64,000 bases of DNA from NCBI RefSeq assembly GCF_024213555.1, contig NZ_JANAVO010000007.1:1-64000 (forward strand). Direction: 5' to 3'. The notes beneath the pieces are model-generated. The model did not search any database, was not told the origin of the DNA, and saw only the letters and a list, made by a program, of their open reading frames with translations. The translations under genes and the position numbers were made by a program. Shown piece after piece: positions 43,208 through 52,033 of this stretch (position 1 is the first letter of the stretch; each line of letters begins with the position of its first letter). This stretch comes from Allokutzneria sp. A3M-2-11 16. Its GTDB lineage: Bacteria > Actinomycetota > Actinomycetes > Mycobacteriales > Pseudonocardiaceae.

Positions 43208-44038
43208 CTAGAGCACGGCGAGGCGGGAGAACCCGGCCTCGGCGTGCCCCGCGTCGATGGCCCGCCGCACTGCGGACCGGCCCGCGCTGAGCACGCCGTC
43301 GTCGAGTCCGTTGGCCCGCACGGTGTCCACGAGGTCGTCGAGGATCGCCGCCGCGGAGGCGATCGTGGAGGCGTCCCCGGGGAAGTGACCGGTGCTGACG
43401 TGTTCGCCGACCAGGTCGATCAGGTCGGGCAGCATGCCTGCCATCACCTTCGCGTAGCCGCCGAACTCGGCCGGGCCGACGTTCTCGGCGGCGGCCAGCC
43501 GGAACGCGTGCACGACTCCGAACATCGACGTCCAGAACAGGTCCAGCAGCGACATGTTGAACCCGGCGGCCCGCCCGGGGTCCTCGCCGACGTAGGTCCC
43601 GTTCTCGCCGAGAGCGGCCAGATCGCCTTGGTGCTCCTGGTAGATCTCGTCGGGACCGCTGTAGAGCAGTGCCGCCTCCGGTCCCCCGACGACACCGTTG
43701 AGGATCACGCCGTCGAGGTAGTCGATGCCGTGCCCCGCCGCCCATTCGGCCATCTCGCGGGCCTGCTGCGGCGAGCCGCCGGTGAGGTTGAGCAGCGTGC
43801 GGCCCTTGAGCGCGTCGGTGTCCAGGACCGACCGCACGGCCTCGTAGTTCATCACGCACACGACGACGAACGGGCTGGCGGCGATCGCATCGGCCGCGGT
43901 CTCCGCGTGGGTGGCGTCGAGGTCGTTTCCCTTGCCAGGCGTGCGGTTCCACACGGTGGTGGGGTGGCCTGCCGCGGCGAACGCGGTCGCGATCGCGCGG
44001 CCCATCGGGCCGAGTCCGAGGACGGTAACGGGTGTCAT
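43208..44038 (-). CDS. NAD(P)-dependent imine reductase-like oxidoreductase
   Basis: A 276-residue member of the 6-phosphogluconate/3-hydroxyisobutyrate dehydrogenase fold. It has the N-terminal VTVLGLGPMGRAIATAF Rossmann motif, WNRTPGK as NADPH-type specificity loop, and a C-terminal helical dimer domain. The sequence style matches imine reductases of actinomycetes. The ATG at 44038 diverges from a MerR gene, and a MerR-type promoter lies between them. Confidence 0.85.
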   Translation of the reverse strand: MTPVTVLGLGPMGRAIATAFAAAGHPTTVWNRTPGKGNDLDATHAETAADAIAASPFVVVCVMNYEAVRSVLDTDALKGRTLLNLTGGSPQQAREMAEWAAGHGIDYLDGVILNGVVGGPEAALLYSGPDEIYQEHQGDLAALGENGTYVGEDPGRAAGFNMSLLDLFWTSMFGVVHAFRLAAAENVGPAEFGGYAKVMAGMLPDLIDLVGEHVSTGHFPGDASTIASAAAILDDLVDTVRANGLDDGVLSAGRSAVRRAIDAGHAEAGFSRLAVL

Positions 44039-44045
44039 GGCGGCT

Positions 44046-44077
44046 AAGCTAGACCTTCACGTCGGCGTGAGAGTCAA
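44046..44077 (-). promoter_or_regulatory. MerR-type promoter of the imine reductase gene
   Basis: On the minus strand TTGACT (44072-44077) and TAGCTT (44046-44051) are 20 bases apart. The spacer contains the dyad CTCTCACG/CGTGAAGG, the layout of MerR-activated promoters. Confidence 0.55.
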
Positions 44078-44090
44078 GGCTGGAGCCGGA

Positions 44091-44447
44091 ATGCGGATCG
44101 GGGAACTGGCGCGGCGGGCGGGCGTCACCGAGCGCGCGCTGCGGTACTACGAGGAGCAGGGTCTGCTGCGCCCGGAACGGCGGCCGAGCGGTTACCGCGT
44201 GTACGGCGACGCGGACGTGGCCGCGGTCCGGCGCATCCGCGTCCTGCTCGCGGCCGGGCTGAGCACCGCGCAGATCACGCAGGTGCTGCCGTGCATGCTC
44301 GACGACGACGGCGTGCTGGCGCCCCTGTGCCCGGAGCTGGTCGACGCGCTGGTCGAGCACCGGAACAAGATCGGCGAAGCCATCGACGAGCTGGAGGCGA
44401 CCCGCGCCAACCTCGACACGATCATCGGTGGGCGGGCAGACGCGTGA
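44091..44447 (+). CDS. MerR family transcriptional regulator
   Basis: A 118-residue protein with the N-terminal winged helix MRIGELARRAGVTERALRYY, then YEEQGLLRPERRPSGYRVY, and a coiled-coil dimer helix. No metal-binding Cys pair typical of metal sensors is seen, so it is probably a small-molecule or redox responder. GGAG 6 bases before the ATG. It likely activates the divergent imine reductase gene. Stop overlaps the next GTG. Confidence 0.9.
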   Translation: MRIGELARRAGVTERALRYYEEQGLLRPERRPSGYRVYGDADVAAVRRIRVLLAAGLSTAQITQVLPCMLDDDGVLAPLCPELVDALVEHRNKIGEAIDELEATRANLDTIIGGRADA

Positions 44448-45139
44448 CCGATCATTCGTTGAAGGTCTTCCCGGGATCGTGGCCCCTCACCGTGGTGTGC
44501 GGTGCTTCCGGCACCGGCCGGACCAGGTTCGCCTACGCGCTCGCCGCCAGGTACAACGGGCACGTCATCGACACCGGCGACGTGCTGGAAGCGGTGCGCG
44601 CCATGACCGGCCCCGAGCAGCATCCCGAGTTGTCCTACGACGACGCCGAGGACTGGCGGGACCTCGTCGAGACCGAAGGCACTGGCCCGTGGCCGAAGCA
44701 GCCGTTGACGGGGACGGCCGAGGAACTGGCCGCCGCGCGGCTGCGAGCCGCCGACGTCCTGGCCCCGGCCGTGCGGGCGGTGATCGCACAACAGCCCCGC
44801 CTGCACCTGGACGGGCACTACGAGTTCCCGCACACCGTCATCACCGGCCGCCACGCCCTGCCGACCCTCGCCTGGGACTTCGCCGTGGTCCTCACGGAGA
44901 CCGAAGAACAGGTCCACGCCAACCTCGCGGCCCGCTACCGCAACGATCCCTCCCTCGGTCTCCGAGTACGGACCTCGATGCTGGTCCAGGAAGAACTCCT
45001 GCGCAGGGGGCGCGAGCACGACCGGACCCACGTTCACTGCCGGGTCGTCTTCACGGCCGCGCGACCGTGGTCCGATGCCGTCACCCGCGCCCGCAGCGAG
45101 ATGAACGACTACTGGGACTACCGCAACGCCCTCGGCTAG
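44444..45139 (+). CDS. P-loop kinase-like protein with altered Walker A
   Basis: A 231-residue protein. LTVVCGASGTGRTRFAYAL occupies the Walker A position but has Arg for the invariant Lys. DGHYEFPHTVI and a late RYRNDPSLGLRVR follow the arrangement of 2-phosphoglycerate-kinase-like proteins. Coupled to the MerR gene by a GTGA overlap. Loss of Lys suggests reduced or altered nucleotide use. Confidence 0.65.
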   Translation: MTDHSLKVFPGSWPLTVVCGASGTGRTRFAYALAARYNGHVIDTGDVLEAVRAMTGPEQHPELSYDDAEDWRDLVETEGTGPWPKQPLTGTAEELAAARLRAADVLAPAVRAVIAQQPRLHLDGHYEFPHTVITGRHALPTLAWDFAVVLTETEEQVHANLAARYRNDPSLGLRVRTSMLVQEELLRRGREHDRTHVHCRVVFTAARPWSDAVTRARSEMNDYWDYRNALG

Positions 45140-45191
45140 CCCCCACCCCGCCTCGCCGCCCCCCAAACATCCGTGGCGGCAGCCCAAAATC

Positions 45192-45252
45192 CCGTTTCGT
45201 ACTCAAAACGGGTTTTTGGAACGCTCTTTTTCCCGTTATGAGTACGAAACGG
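45192..45252. repeat. 61-bp palindromic repeat, copy 6 (in a long element, about 45155-45345)
   Basis: Differs from copies 2 and 7 by one base in the centre (GAACGCTC). Both flanks match those copies (GCAGCCCAAAATC to the left; GGTTCTCTAGA and AGTTTACTTGGTG to the right). It starts 53 bases past the stop of the kinase-like gene. Confidence 0.92.
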
Positions 45253-45582
45253 GGTTCTCTAGACCGCGCGCGCCGTGGATGGGGTGAGCGGGCGGGTGGA
45301 GTGCATGGGCAGAGTTTACTTGGTGCGCGGAGTGCTGGGGGACTTGCAGGACGAGGTTGCGTCCGGCCTCGCGGGCGTTGACAGCAATCTCTTCGAAGTT
45401 TCGCGAAGTCTCGTGGCGGCATGAACGGGTCCGACGCCGGACTACCCGGCCGGACAACCCGGAGGACAACGACTTCGCGGCGGTCGCCCTCGCCTGACGC
45501 GTGGTGTCAGGGCCGTGACTGCTCGGCGTCAGGACCGCCGGTGATGGTGGTCGCCATGAGCACCTCCGGAAAGGACAGTGAC
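45253..45582. other. Repeat flank and gene remnant region
   Basis: The first 95 bases are the right flank of the repeat element. After that a minus-strand stretch (about 45340-45469) reads RHETSRNFEEIAVNAREAGR in one frame and may be a remnant of an unidentified gene. No start or conserved family supports a gene. Confidence 0.4.
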
Positions 45583-46818
45583 GTGGTGGACGCGACGAAC
45601 GTGGAGCAGGGTGTCGAGCAGGGCTGGGGCAAGGTCGCCGACGCGTTCCGCGCGAACTTCGCGGGAGAACCCGGCGAGATCGGCGCGGCGTGCAGCGTCT
45701 ACGTCGGCGGCCGACCCGTCGTCAACCTGTGGGACGGCCTCGCCGACCGCGAGGCGAACCGGCCGTGGCGCCAGGACACCGTCGTCCAGGTCGCGTCCAC
45801 CACGAAGGGCGCCACCGCGATCTGCGCACACCTGCTGGCGCAGCGCGGCCAGCTGGACCTGGACGCCCCGGTTGTCCAGTACTGGCCCGAGTTCGGCGCC
45901 GCGGGCAAGGACACGATCCCGGTGCGCTGGTTGCTCTCCCACCAGGCCGGGCTGCCGTTCGTCGACGGACCGCTGACCTTCGAGCAGGCGTGCGACTGGG
46001 ACCCGGTCATCCGCGCGCTCGAAGCGCAGAAGCCGTTGTGGCAGCCCGGAACCGAGCACGTCTACCACGCCGTCACCTACGGGCACCTGGTCGGCGAGGT
46101 CGTGCGTCGGATCACCGGTAAGTCGCTGGGCACGTTCTTCGCCGACGAGGTGGCGGGCCCCCTCGGGCTGAGCGCCTGGATCGGGCTGCCCGAGGAACAC
46201 GAACCGCGGGTGGCCGCCTTCGAGGACGCCGCCCCGTTCACCCTGGAGGAACTGCTCGCCGGGATGATCGCGACGACCGGGCTGGACGCCGACACGGTCA
46301 CCGCGTGGGTCCAGAGCATGTGGAGTCCGGACGCGGTCCAGATGCGCGCGGGCTCGCTCGGCGGCGCCATGGACCCCACGACCGGGTACTTCCGGACGCG
46401 GGCCTGGCGCGCGGCGGAGTTCCCGGCGGCCAACATGGTCGCGGACGCGCACTCGGTGGCCCGGATGTACGCCGCGACGGTGAGCGAGGTCGACGGGACG
46501 CGGCTGCTCGACCCCGCGACGGTCGAGACGATGACGGCCATCCAGACCGACAAGACGCCGATGCACGGGCTCCCGGACGGGCTGACCGTCCCGGCCGAAC
46601 GGTCCTTCAACATGTCGCTCGGGTTCTGGCGAGCCTGTCCGCCGTTGCCGATGCTCGGGCCCGGCTCGTTCGGCCACCCGGGCTCCGGCGGATCGATCGG
46701 CTTCGGCGACCCCGAGGCCGAGGTCGGCTTCGGCTACGTCACCAACCTGTGGAACTACCGGCCCGACGACCCGCGGGCGACGAACCTGGCCAAGGCGGTC
46801 CGGTCCTGCCTCGGCTGA
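45583..46818 (+). CDS. Serine hydrolase of the beta-lactamase/esterase family
   Basis: About 411 residues. The SxxK motif is in VASTTKGATAI, the Tyr motif in YHAVTYGHLV, and a late HPGSGGS region corresponds to the KTG-like element of EstB-type esterases. It likely hydrolyses esters rather than beta-lactams. GTG 45583 has AAGGA 7 bases upstream; an ATG at 45556 is possible. No signal peptide, so cytoplasmic. Confidence 0.88.
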   Translation: MVDATNVEQGVEQGWGKVADAFRANFAGEPGEIGAACSVYVGGRPVVNLWDGLADREANRPWRQDTVVQVASTTKGATAICAHLLAQRGQLDLDAPVVQYWPEFGAAGKDTIPVRWLLSHQAGLPFVDGPLTFEQACDWDPVIRALEAQKPLWQPGTEHVYHAVTYGHLVGEVVRRITGKSLGTFFADEVAGPLGLSAWIGLPEEHEPRVAAFEDAAPFTLEELLAGMIATTGLDADTVTAWVQSMWSPDAVQMRAGSLGGAMDPTTGYFRTRAWRAAEFPAANMVADAHSVARMYAATVSEVDGTRLLDPATVETMTAIQTDKTPMHGLPDGLTVPAERSFNMSLGFWRACPPLPMLGPGSFGHPGSGGSIGFGDPEAEVGFGYVTNLWNYRPDDPRATNLAKAVRSCLG

Positions 46819-46829
46819 CTTCCCGGAAG

Positions 46830-46999
46830 TCACGACCCGAGGAATGCCAGAGCTTCGTCGACGAACTCCGCGTGGTACTGGAAGATGCCGCCGTGTCCGG
46901 CGTCCGGGTAGAGCGTGAGCCGGGCGTTGGGCAGGCGCAGGGCCAGCTCGGCGGAATTGCCGCTGGGCACCATCTTGTCGGCGGGCTCCTGACGTCCCC
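46830..46999 (-). pseudogene. C-terminal fragment of an alpha/beta hydrolase
   Basis: Only the last 55 or so codons remain, reading KMVPSGNSAELALRLPNARL, then DAGHGGIFQYHAEFVDEALAF, the acid and His end of a hydrolase. The short stretch before it (HAWGRQ joined to EPAD) looks like an internal deletion. No start codon or domain for activity. Confidence 0.7.
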
Positions 47000-47011
47000 A
47001 GGCGTGGATGG

Positions 47012-47590
47012 CTACTTCACCTTGATGACGACCTTGCCTTTCGCACGTCCTTTTTCGACGTACGCCAGGGCTTCGTTGGTCGATTCGAAGGGGAAGGCCC
47101 GGTCCACGACCGGCTGGATGATCCCGGAGTCGATGAGGGAGGTGATCTCGCGGAGCTGGTTCCCGTTCGCTCGCATGAACAGGAAGGAGTAGCTGATCCG
47201 GCGCCGCTTGGCGGCCGTCCTGATCCGGTGGCTCAGGACACGGGTCGCCGGTCGCAGGATCCACGGCTTGCCGATCTCCCGGGCGAACCCGGGATCCGGC
47301 GGGCCTGAGATGGAGATGAGCTTTCCGCCGGGCTTCAGCACGCGCAGCGACTTCGTGAGCGTCTTGCTGTCCAGGCTGTTCAGCACCACGTCGTAGTCGT
47401 GCAGCAGTTCTTCGAAGTCCTCGGTCCGGTAGTCGATCACGACATCCGCGCCGAGGCGCCGGACGAGATCGCTGTTGGCCGCGCTGGTCGTCGTGGCCAC
47501 GGTGGCGCCGAGGTGCTTGGCCAGCTGGATCGCGAACGTTCCCACGCCGCCGGAACCCGCGTGGATGAGGACCTTCTGTCCCCACGCGAC
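47012..47590 (-). pseudogene. 5'-truncated NADP-dependent alcohol dehydrogenase (MDR)
   Basis: The NADP-binding half and C-terminus of a zinc-independent MDR are intact: GQKVLIHAGSGGVGTFAIQL, then VVLNSLDSKTL and a C-terminal KGKVVIKVK. The first 140 or so residues are missing; upstream of about 47590 the sequence becomes the opposite-strand TetR fragment. The hydrolase fragment follows its stop. Confidence 0.8.
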
Positions 47591-47971
47591 CAGCGCGAAC
47601 GGCTCGCCGCGGCCCCGCCCGGCCGCGCCGGACTCGAACAGATCGTCCGCGCCTACCTCTCGCCCGCGCATCGCGACAACCCCGAGGAGGGCTGCCCCTC
47701 CGCCGCCCTGCTCGACGAGATCAGCCGGTGCCCCGACCCGACCAAGCGGGCCTACACCGACAGCGTGCTCGCCTTCATCGACGACATCGCCGCCCGGCTG
47801 GCGCCGCACGATCCGCAGTCGGCGCGCGCCACGACCCTCAGCGTCTACGCCCTGTTGGTCGGGACACTGCAGCTCTCCCGTGCCCTGGCCGACCGGCAGC
47901 TCGCCGACGACGTCCTGGAACAGGGCATCCGCGACGCCCTCACCCTGCTGGACGCGACGCGGCAACGCTGA
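47591..47971 (+). pseudogene. 5'-truncated TetR-type regulator
   Basis: About 125 C-terminal residues of a TetR ligand domain (RAGLEQIVRAYLSPAHRDNP, then GCPSAALLDEISR) without the helix-turn-helix. It abuts the truncated MDR gene head to head at about 47590, so one deletion removed the shared promoter and both 5' ends of an ancestral divergent pair. Confidence 0.75.
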
Positions 47972-48093
47972 GAAGTGCGGTCGGGCACCGTCACCGGGAT
48001 CGGGGTGTATCGCGGGCGTATCGAAAACCGCATACGCCACCGCAACGGCCTCGCGTGTTCAGTGGAGACGTGATCCCGAAGAGGCCGGACGGA

Positions 48094-48666
48094 ATGCTCA
48101 GCAGGTGGCACGACTGGATCGGCACGTTCACGGGCATCGCGGCCCTCACGGTGGTCCTGCTGCCGTTGGCCGCGCTGGCGGTGTGGGCTCTCGCCCACCT
48201 CCGGCGGGCCACCGGCACCGCGCCGGCGTGGGCGTGGCGCGCGTCGCTGGCCGAGGTCGGCATGGTCTACGGGACGGTGCCGTGGGTGTGGATGACCATG
48301 TTGCCGGGCAGCCGGGCGGGCCAGGTCCCCGGCCGGGTGAGCCTGGTGCCGTTCCAGGACCTCTTCGCGATGGGGACGGCCCAGATCATCGGCAACCTGC
48401 TGGTGTTGGCGGCGCTGGGGGCGTTCGCCCCGCTGCGGTTCGCCGCGCTGGCGTCGCTACCGCGGATTCTGGCGCTAGCGGCGGGCTGCTCGCTGCTGAT
48501 CGAGACCGCGCAGTACGTACTGCAACTGGACCGGGTGTCCTCTGTGGACGATGTACTGGTCAACACCGCGGGCGCCGTGCTGGCCGCGCTGGCGTCGCGC
48601 CGCTGGTGGCGCGCCCCGGCCGCGACGCCGCCGGTGCACATGCCGGCGATGGGCAGCGCTGCCTAG
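48094..48666 (+). CDS. VanZ family membrane protein
   Basis: About 190 residues with four to five membrane helices. VSLVPFQDLFAMG, GNLLVLAALGAFAPLR, LLIETAQYVLQ and SSVDDVLVNTAGAVLA are the VanZ signature blocks. VanZ-like proteins affect the cell envelope and glycopeptide susceptibility; the mechanism is unknown. GTG 48070 is an alternative start. It precedes a two-component system by 10 bases and may share its transcript. Confidence 0.82.
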   Translation: MLSRWHDWIGTFTGIAALTVVLLPLAALAVWALAHLRRATGTAPAWAWRASLAEVGMVYGTVPWVWMTMLPGSRAGQVPGRVSLVPFQDLFAMGTAQIIGNLLVLAALGAFAPLRFAALASLPRILALAAGCSLLIETAQYVLQLDRVSSVDDVLVNTAGAVLAALASRRWWRAPAATPPVHMPAMGSAA

Positions 48667-48675
48667 GCTCCAGGT

Positions 48676-49350
48676 ATGCGCGTGCTGATCGTCGAGGACG
48701 AGCCCTACCTGGCCGAAGCTGTCCGTGACGGCCTCCGGCTGGAAGCGATCGCCGCCGACATCGCGGGCGACGGCGACACCGCCCTGGAGCTGCTCAGCGT
48801 CAACGCCTACGACCTCGCGGTCCTCGACCGCGACATCCCCGGCCCCTCCGGCGACGAGATCGCCCGGCGCATCGTCGCCTCCGGCAGCGGTATCCCGATC
48901 CTCATGCTCACCGCCGCCGACCGGATCGACGACAAGGCCTCCGGCTTCGAGCTCGGCGCCGACGACTACCTCACCAAACCGTTCGAGATTCGGGAGCTTG
49001 TCATGCGGCTCAGGGCGCTCGACCGCAGGCGCGCGCACGCCCGGCCGCCGGTCCGCGAGATCGCGGGCCTGCGGCTGGACCCCTTCCGCCGGGAGGTCTA
49101 CCGCGACGGGCGCTACGTCGCGCTCACCAGGAAGCAGTTCGCCGTGCTCGAAGTCCTCGTCGCCGCCGAGGGCGGTGTGGTCACCGCCGAGGAGCTGCTG
49201 GAGCGGGCCTGGGACCGCAACGCCGACCCCTTCACCAACGCCGTCCGCATCACCATCTCCGCACTGCGCAAGCGACTCGGCGAACCGTGGCTCATCGCCA
49301 CGGTGCCCGGCGTCGGCTACCGGATCGACACCGGCACCGACCGTGGATAG
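48676..49350 (+). CDS. OmpR-type response regulator
   Basis: A 224-residue protein: receiver with VEDEP, LAVLDRDIP and LTKPFE; C-terminal winged helix ending VPGVGYRID. Similar in layout to the regulator at 8079-8732. Overlaps the kinase start by 8 bases. Confidence 0.92.
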   Translation: MRVLIVEDEPYLAEAVRDGLRLEAIAADIAGDGDTALELLSVNAYDLAVLDRDIPGPSGDEIARRIVASGSGIPILMLTAADRIDDKASGFELGADDYLTKPFEIRELVMRLRALDRRRAHARPPVREIAGLRLDPFRREVYRDGRYVALTRKQFAVLEVLVAAEGGVVTAEELLERAWDRNADPFTNAVRITISALRKRLGEPWLIATVPGVGYRIDTGTDRG

Positions 49351-50425
49351 ACGCCCGGGGTTCAGCGCCCGCCTGAAGCTCACCATCAGCTACGCCGGGG
49401 TCGTCCTGGTGACCGGCGCCGTCCTGCTGGCCGTGGCGTGGATGTACCTGCTGCGCTACGTGCCCGACAACGAGCAGGGCCTGCTCGGGATCAGCCCGAA
49501 CCGCTACCTCCTCTCGCGCATCTTCGGCTACGCGGCGATCACCGCCCTGGCCGTCCTGCTCGTGGTGGGCCTGCTGGGCGGGTGGGTCCTGGCGGGCCGG
49601 ATGCTCGCACCGCTGACCCGGATCGCGGACGCGGCGCGGCTGGCCTCGGACGGGTACCTGGCGCACCGCATCCGCCTCGACGGCCCCCAGGACGAGTTCC
49701 GCGAGCTCGCCGACGTGTTCGACACGATGCTCGAACAACTCGAGTCCCACGTCGCCGAACAGCAGCGGTTCGCCGCGAACGCCTCCCACGAGCTGCGCAC
49801 CCCGCTGGCGATCTCGCAGGCGCTCCTGCACGTCGCCCGCAACGACCCCACGCTGGACCACGGTGAGCTCATCGAACGCCTGCACACCGTCAACACGCGG
49901 GCGATCGACCTGACCGAGGCCCTGCTGCTGCTCAGCCGCAGCGACCGCGGGAACTTCACCAGCGAGCCCGTCGACCTCTCGCTCATCGTCGAAGAAGCGG
50001 CCGAAACTCTGCTTCCCCTGGCCGAGAAGCGCGGCATCACCCTCGAAGTCACCGGCGGGCCGACCCACCCCGTGGGCTCCGCGGCGCTCTTGCTGCGGAT
50101 GGTGACGAACCTCGTGCAGAACGCGATCGTCCACAACCTGCCCGCCGGCGGCACCGTCACGGTCCACACCGAATCCCAGTACGACGCGAGCGTGCTGCGG
50201 GTCGAGAACACCGGCCACCCGCTCTCGGCGGAGCTCGTGCCGACGCTCACCGAACCGTTTCAACGCGGAACGGAACGCGTCCGGACCGACGACCACGCCG
50301 GTGTCGGCCTCGGGCTGGCCATCGTGCACAGCATCGTCCGGGCGCACGAAGGAACCCTCGACCTCGCACCCCGTCCTGCCGGTGGCCTCCTCGTCACGAT
50401 TCGGCTCCCCGGCGCGCCGCGGTGA
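49343..50425 (+). CDS. Sensor histidine kinase
   Basis: A 360-residue protein with two membrane helices (LKLTISYAGVVLVTGAVLLA and ITALAVLLVVGLLGGWVLA), HAMP, the His box SHELRTPLAISQ, the N box TNLVQNAIVHN and the G boxes GVGLGLAIVHS. GTG 49343 overlaps the regulator's end. Signal probably envelope-related, given the VanZ neighbour. Confidence 0.92.
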   Translation: MDRRPGFSARLKLTISYAGVVLVTGAVLLAVAWMYLLRYVPDNEQGLLGISPNRYLLSRIFGYAAITALAVLLVVGLLGGWVLAGRMLAPLTRIADAARLASDGYLAHRIRLDGPQDEFRELADVFDTMLEQLESHVAEQQRFAANASHELRTPLAISQALLHVARNDPTLDHGELIERLHTVNTRAIDLTEALLLLSRSDRGNFTSEPVDLSLIVEEAAETLLPLAEKRGITLEVTGGPTHPVGSAALLLRMVTNLVQNAIVHNLPAGGTVTVHTESQYDASVLRVENTGHPLSAELVPTLTEPFQRGTERVRTDDHAGVGLGLAIVHSIVRAHEGTLDLAPRPAGGLLVTIRLPGAPR

Positions 50426-50532
50426 GTCAGCCCAAGCGGTCACGAGCACCCGGCAGATCGCGCATGCGTAGGGATCTCCCACTCCTGCACCCGTTGTAAG
50501 AACCGCCGGGGCACGCTACCGTGACCCTGCTA

Positions 50533-50547
50533 TTGCAATGATTGCAA
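50533..50547. promoter_or_regulatory. Perfect 15-bp palindrome (operator candidate)
   Basis: TTGCAAT-G-ATTGCAA lies 13 bases before the amine-oxidase remnant and about 150 bases before the NTF2-like gene. Sites of this kind are common for TetR-family regulators. No regulator gene is adjacent. Confidence 0.5.
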
Positions 50548-50559
50548 GAAGGCGGGAGA

Positions 50560-50712
50560 GTGCTCGTGGAACCAGGGGAGAACATGGCGGGCACCGAAAC
50601 CTCGCCCGCGTTCCATTCCACTATGGACGGTGCCGTCCGGGCGGGTGAACGAGCCGCCGCCGAAGTGCTCGTCCCGACACCACAGGAAGCCGACATTGCC
50701 GCACTCACCTGA
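50560..50712 (+). pseudogene. C-terminal remnant of a flavin monoamine oxidase
   Basis: A 50-codon frame with GTG 50560. MAGTETSPAFHSTMDGAVRA followed by GERAAAEVL is the conserved C-terminal FAD-contacting end of monoamine oxidases (AGTETs...GYMDGAVRSGERAA). Everything before it is missing. Its last 17 bases overlap the start of the NTF2-like gene. Confidence 0.7.
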
Positions 50713-51130
50713 CCAGACCGAAGCCGAGCACATCGTCCAACGCTTCACCGAGGCGTGGAGCAAGATGGACCCCGACGCGTTCACCCCGCTGTTCCGCCCC
50801 GACGTCCGCCTGGTGCACCCCATGGACCGCGACACCCGCGGCGTCGACGAGGCGCGGGAGTTCATGCGGCGGACGATGACGCTGATCCCCGACCTGCGCT
50901 ACGACGTCCACGGCTGGGCGAGCGGCTCCGGCCACGTGCTCATCTGGGGCCGCCTGCACGGCACCCTCGGCGGGGGCCCGGTCGAATGGCCGCTCGTCGA
51001 CCGGATCGCCTTGGTGGACGGGCTGATCGCCGAGCGGGTCGCCTACTTCGACCCCCTGCGCGTCATCGCCGCCGTGCTGCGCCGCCCGCGAGCCTGGTTG
51101 CCCTACCTCTCGACGCGACTGGGAAGGTGA
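50696..51130 (+). CDS. NTF2-like (SnoaL-type) protein
   Basis: A 144-residue cone-shaped fold protein (AEHIVQRFTEAWSKMDPDAF, then FRPDVRLVHPMDRDTRG). Such proteins may be isomerases, cyclases or binding domains. TTG 50696 with AGGAA about 9 bases upstream. Adjoins the dehalogenase-like hydrolase gene at 51136. Confidence 0.75.
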   Translation: MPHSPDQTEAEHIVQRFTEAWSKMDPDAFTPLFRPDVRLVHPMDRDTRGVDEAREFMRRTMTLIPDLRYDVHGWASGSGHVLIWGRLHGTLGGGPVEWPLVDRIALVDGLIAERVAYFDPLRVIAAVLRRPRAWLPYLSTRLGR

Positions 51131-51135
51131 ACGAG

Positions 51136-51957
51136 ATGCGTTCGGTTCAGGTCGACGGCGCCCGACTCGCCTACGTCGACCTCGGCGACCCCGCCGCCGA
51201 GCCGATCGTGTTGCTGCACGGCTACCCGGCCAACCACCGCTCCTGGCGACACCAGCTCCCTGCCCTCGCCGAGAACCACCGCGTCCTCGCGCTCGACTGG
51301 CTCGGCTGGGGCCAATCCGAACGGCGGACGGACCTGAACTTCGACTACGACACGGAGGTGGACCGCGTCGGGCGCGCACTGGACGCGCTCGGCCTCGACG
51401 CGTGCAACCTGTTCGGGCACGACTACGGCGGTTTCCTCGCACTCGGCTTCGCACAACGACATCCGGCCCGCGTACGCAGGCTCGCCATCCTCAACAGCCG
51501 CGCCCACAGCACCTTCGAGCCCAAGTGGTACGCGATCTTCACCCTGGCCAGTCTGCTCGGGCGCACCCGCCTCGGCGGACTGCTACCGCTCGGTCAGGTC
51601 AACCGACTGGGCCTGCGCGGAATGGTGCGCTTGGGCGTCTTCGACCAGGAGACCCTCGACGACTACCTCGGCTGGATGTCCACAAAGGACGGAGCAAGCT
51701 GGCTCCTGCACTTCTTCAGCCACTACCGGGTCTCCACCCGCCAGGACGTCGCCGACGCACTCGGCACCATCCAGTGCCCCACCGCGGTCATCTGGGGCAC
51801 CGCGGACGCCTACCTCCGCACCGCCATCGCCGAGGAGCTGGCGGCGCGGATACCGCGCGCCGAGCTCACGCTGGTCGACAACGCCGGGCACTTCGTCATG
51901 GAGAAGGCACCAGAAGCTGTTTCCCTTGCCCTGAAACACCTTCTAACCCGAAGCTGA
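51136..51957 (+). CDS. Alpha/beta hydrolase with Asp nucleophile (epoxide hydrolase/haloalkane dehalogenase-like)
   Basis: A 273-residue protein with LLHGYPANHRSW (HGxP), the nucleophile elbow FGHDYGGFLAL (Asp in place of Ser), GTADAYL (acid) and NAGHFVMEKAPEAV (His). An Asp nucleophile is the mark of haloalkane dehalogenases and epoxide hydrolases. ATG 51136 has GGGAAGG 8 bases upstream; the latter overlaps the NTF2-like stop. Confidence 0.85.
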   Translation: MRSVQVDGARLAYVDLGDPAAEPIVLLHGYPANHRSWRHQLPALAENHRVLALDWLGWGQSERRTDLNFDYDTEVDRVGRALDALGLDACNLFGHDYGGFLALGFAQRHPARVRRLAILNSRAHSTFEPKWYAIFTLASLLGRTRLGGLLPLGQVNRLGLRGMVRLGVFDQETLDDYLGWMSTKDGASWLLHFFSHYRVSTRQDVADALGTIQCPTAVIWGTADAYLRTAIAEELAARIPRAELTLVDNAGHFVMEKAPEAVSLALKHLLTRS

Positions 51958-52033
51958 CCGTGGTGCGCAGGCACGCGGATGACGTGCAGTGCAGGGCTAG
52001 CATGGCGGCGGCAGCGGGCCTGATGTTCTGCTG

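Noticed and set aside
45236-45469. Minus-strand 77-codon frame
   Set aside because: Its second half is translated from the repeat element; no start signals or family. Kept only as a possible remnant.
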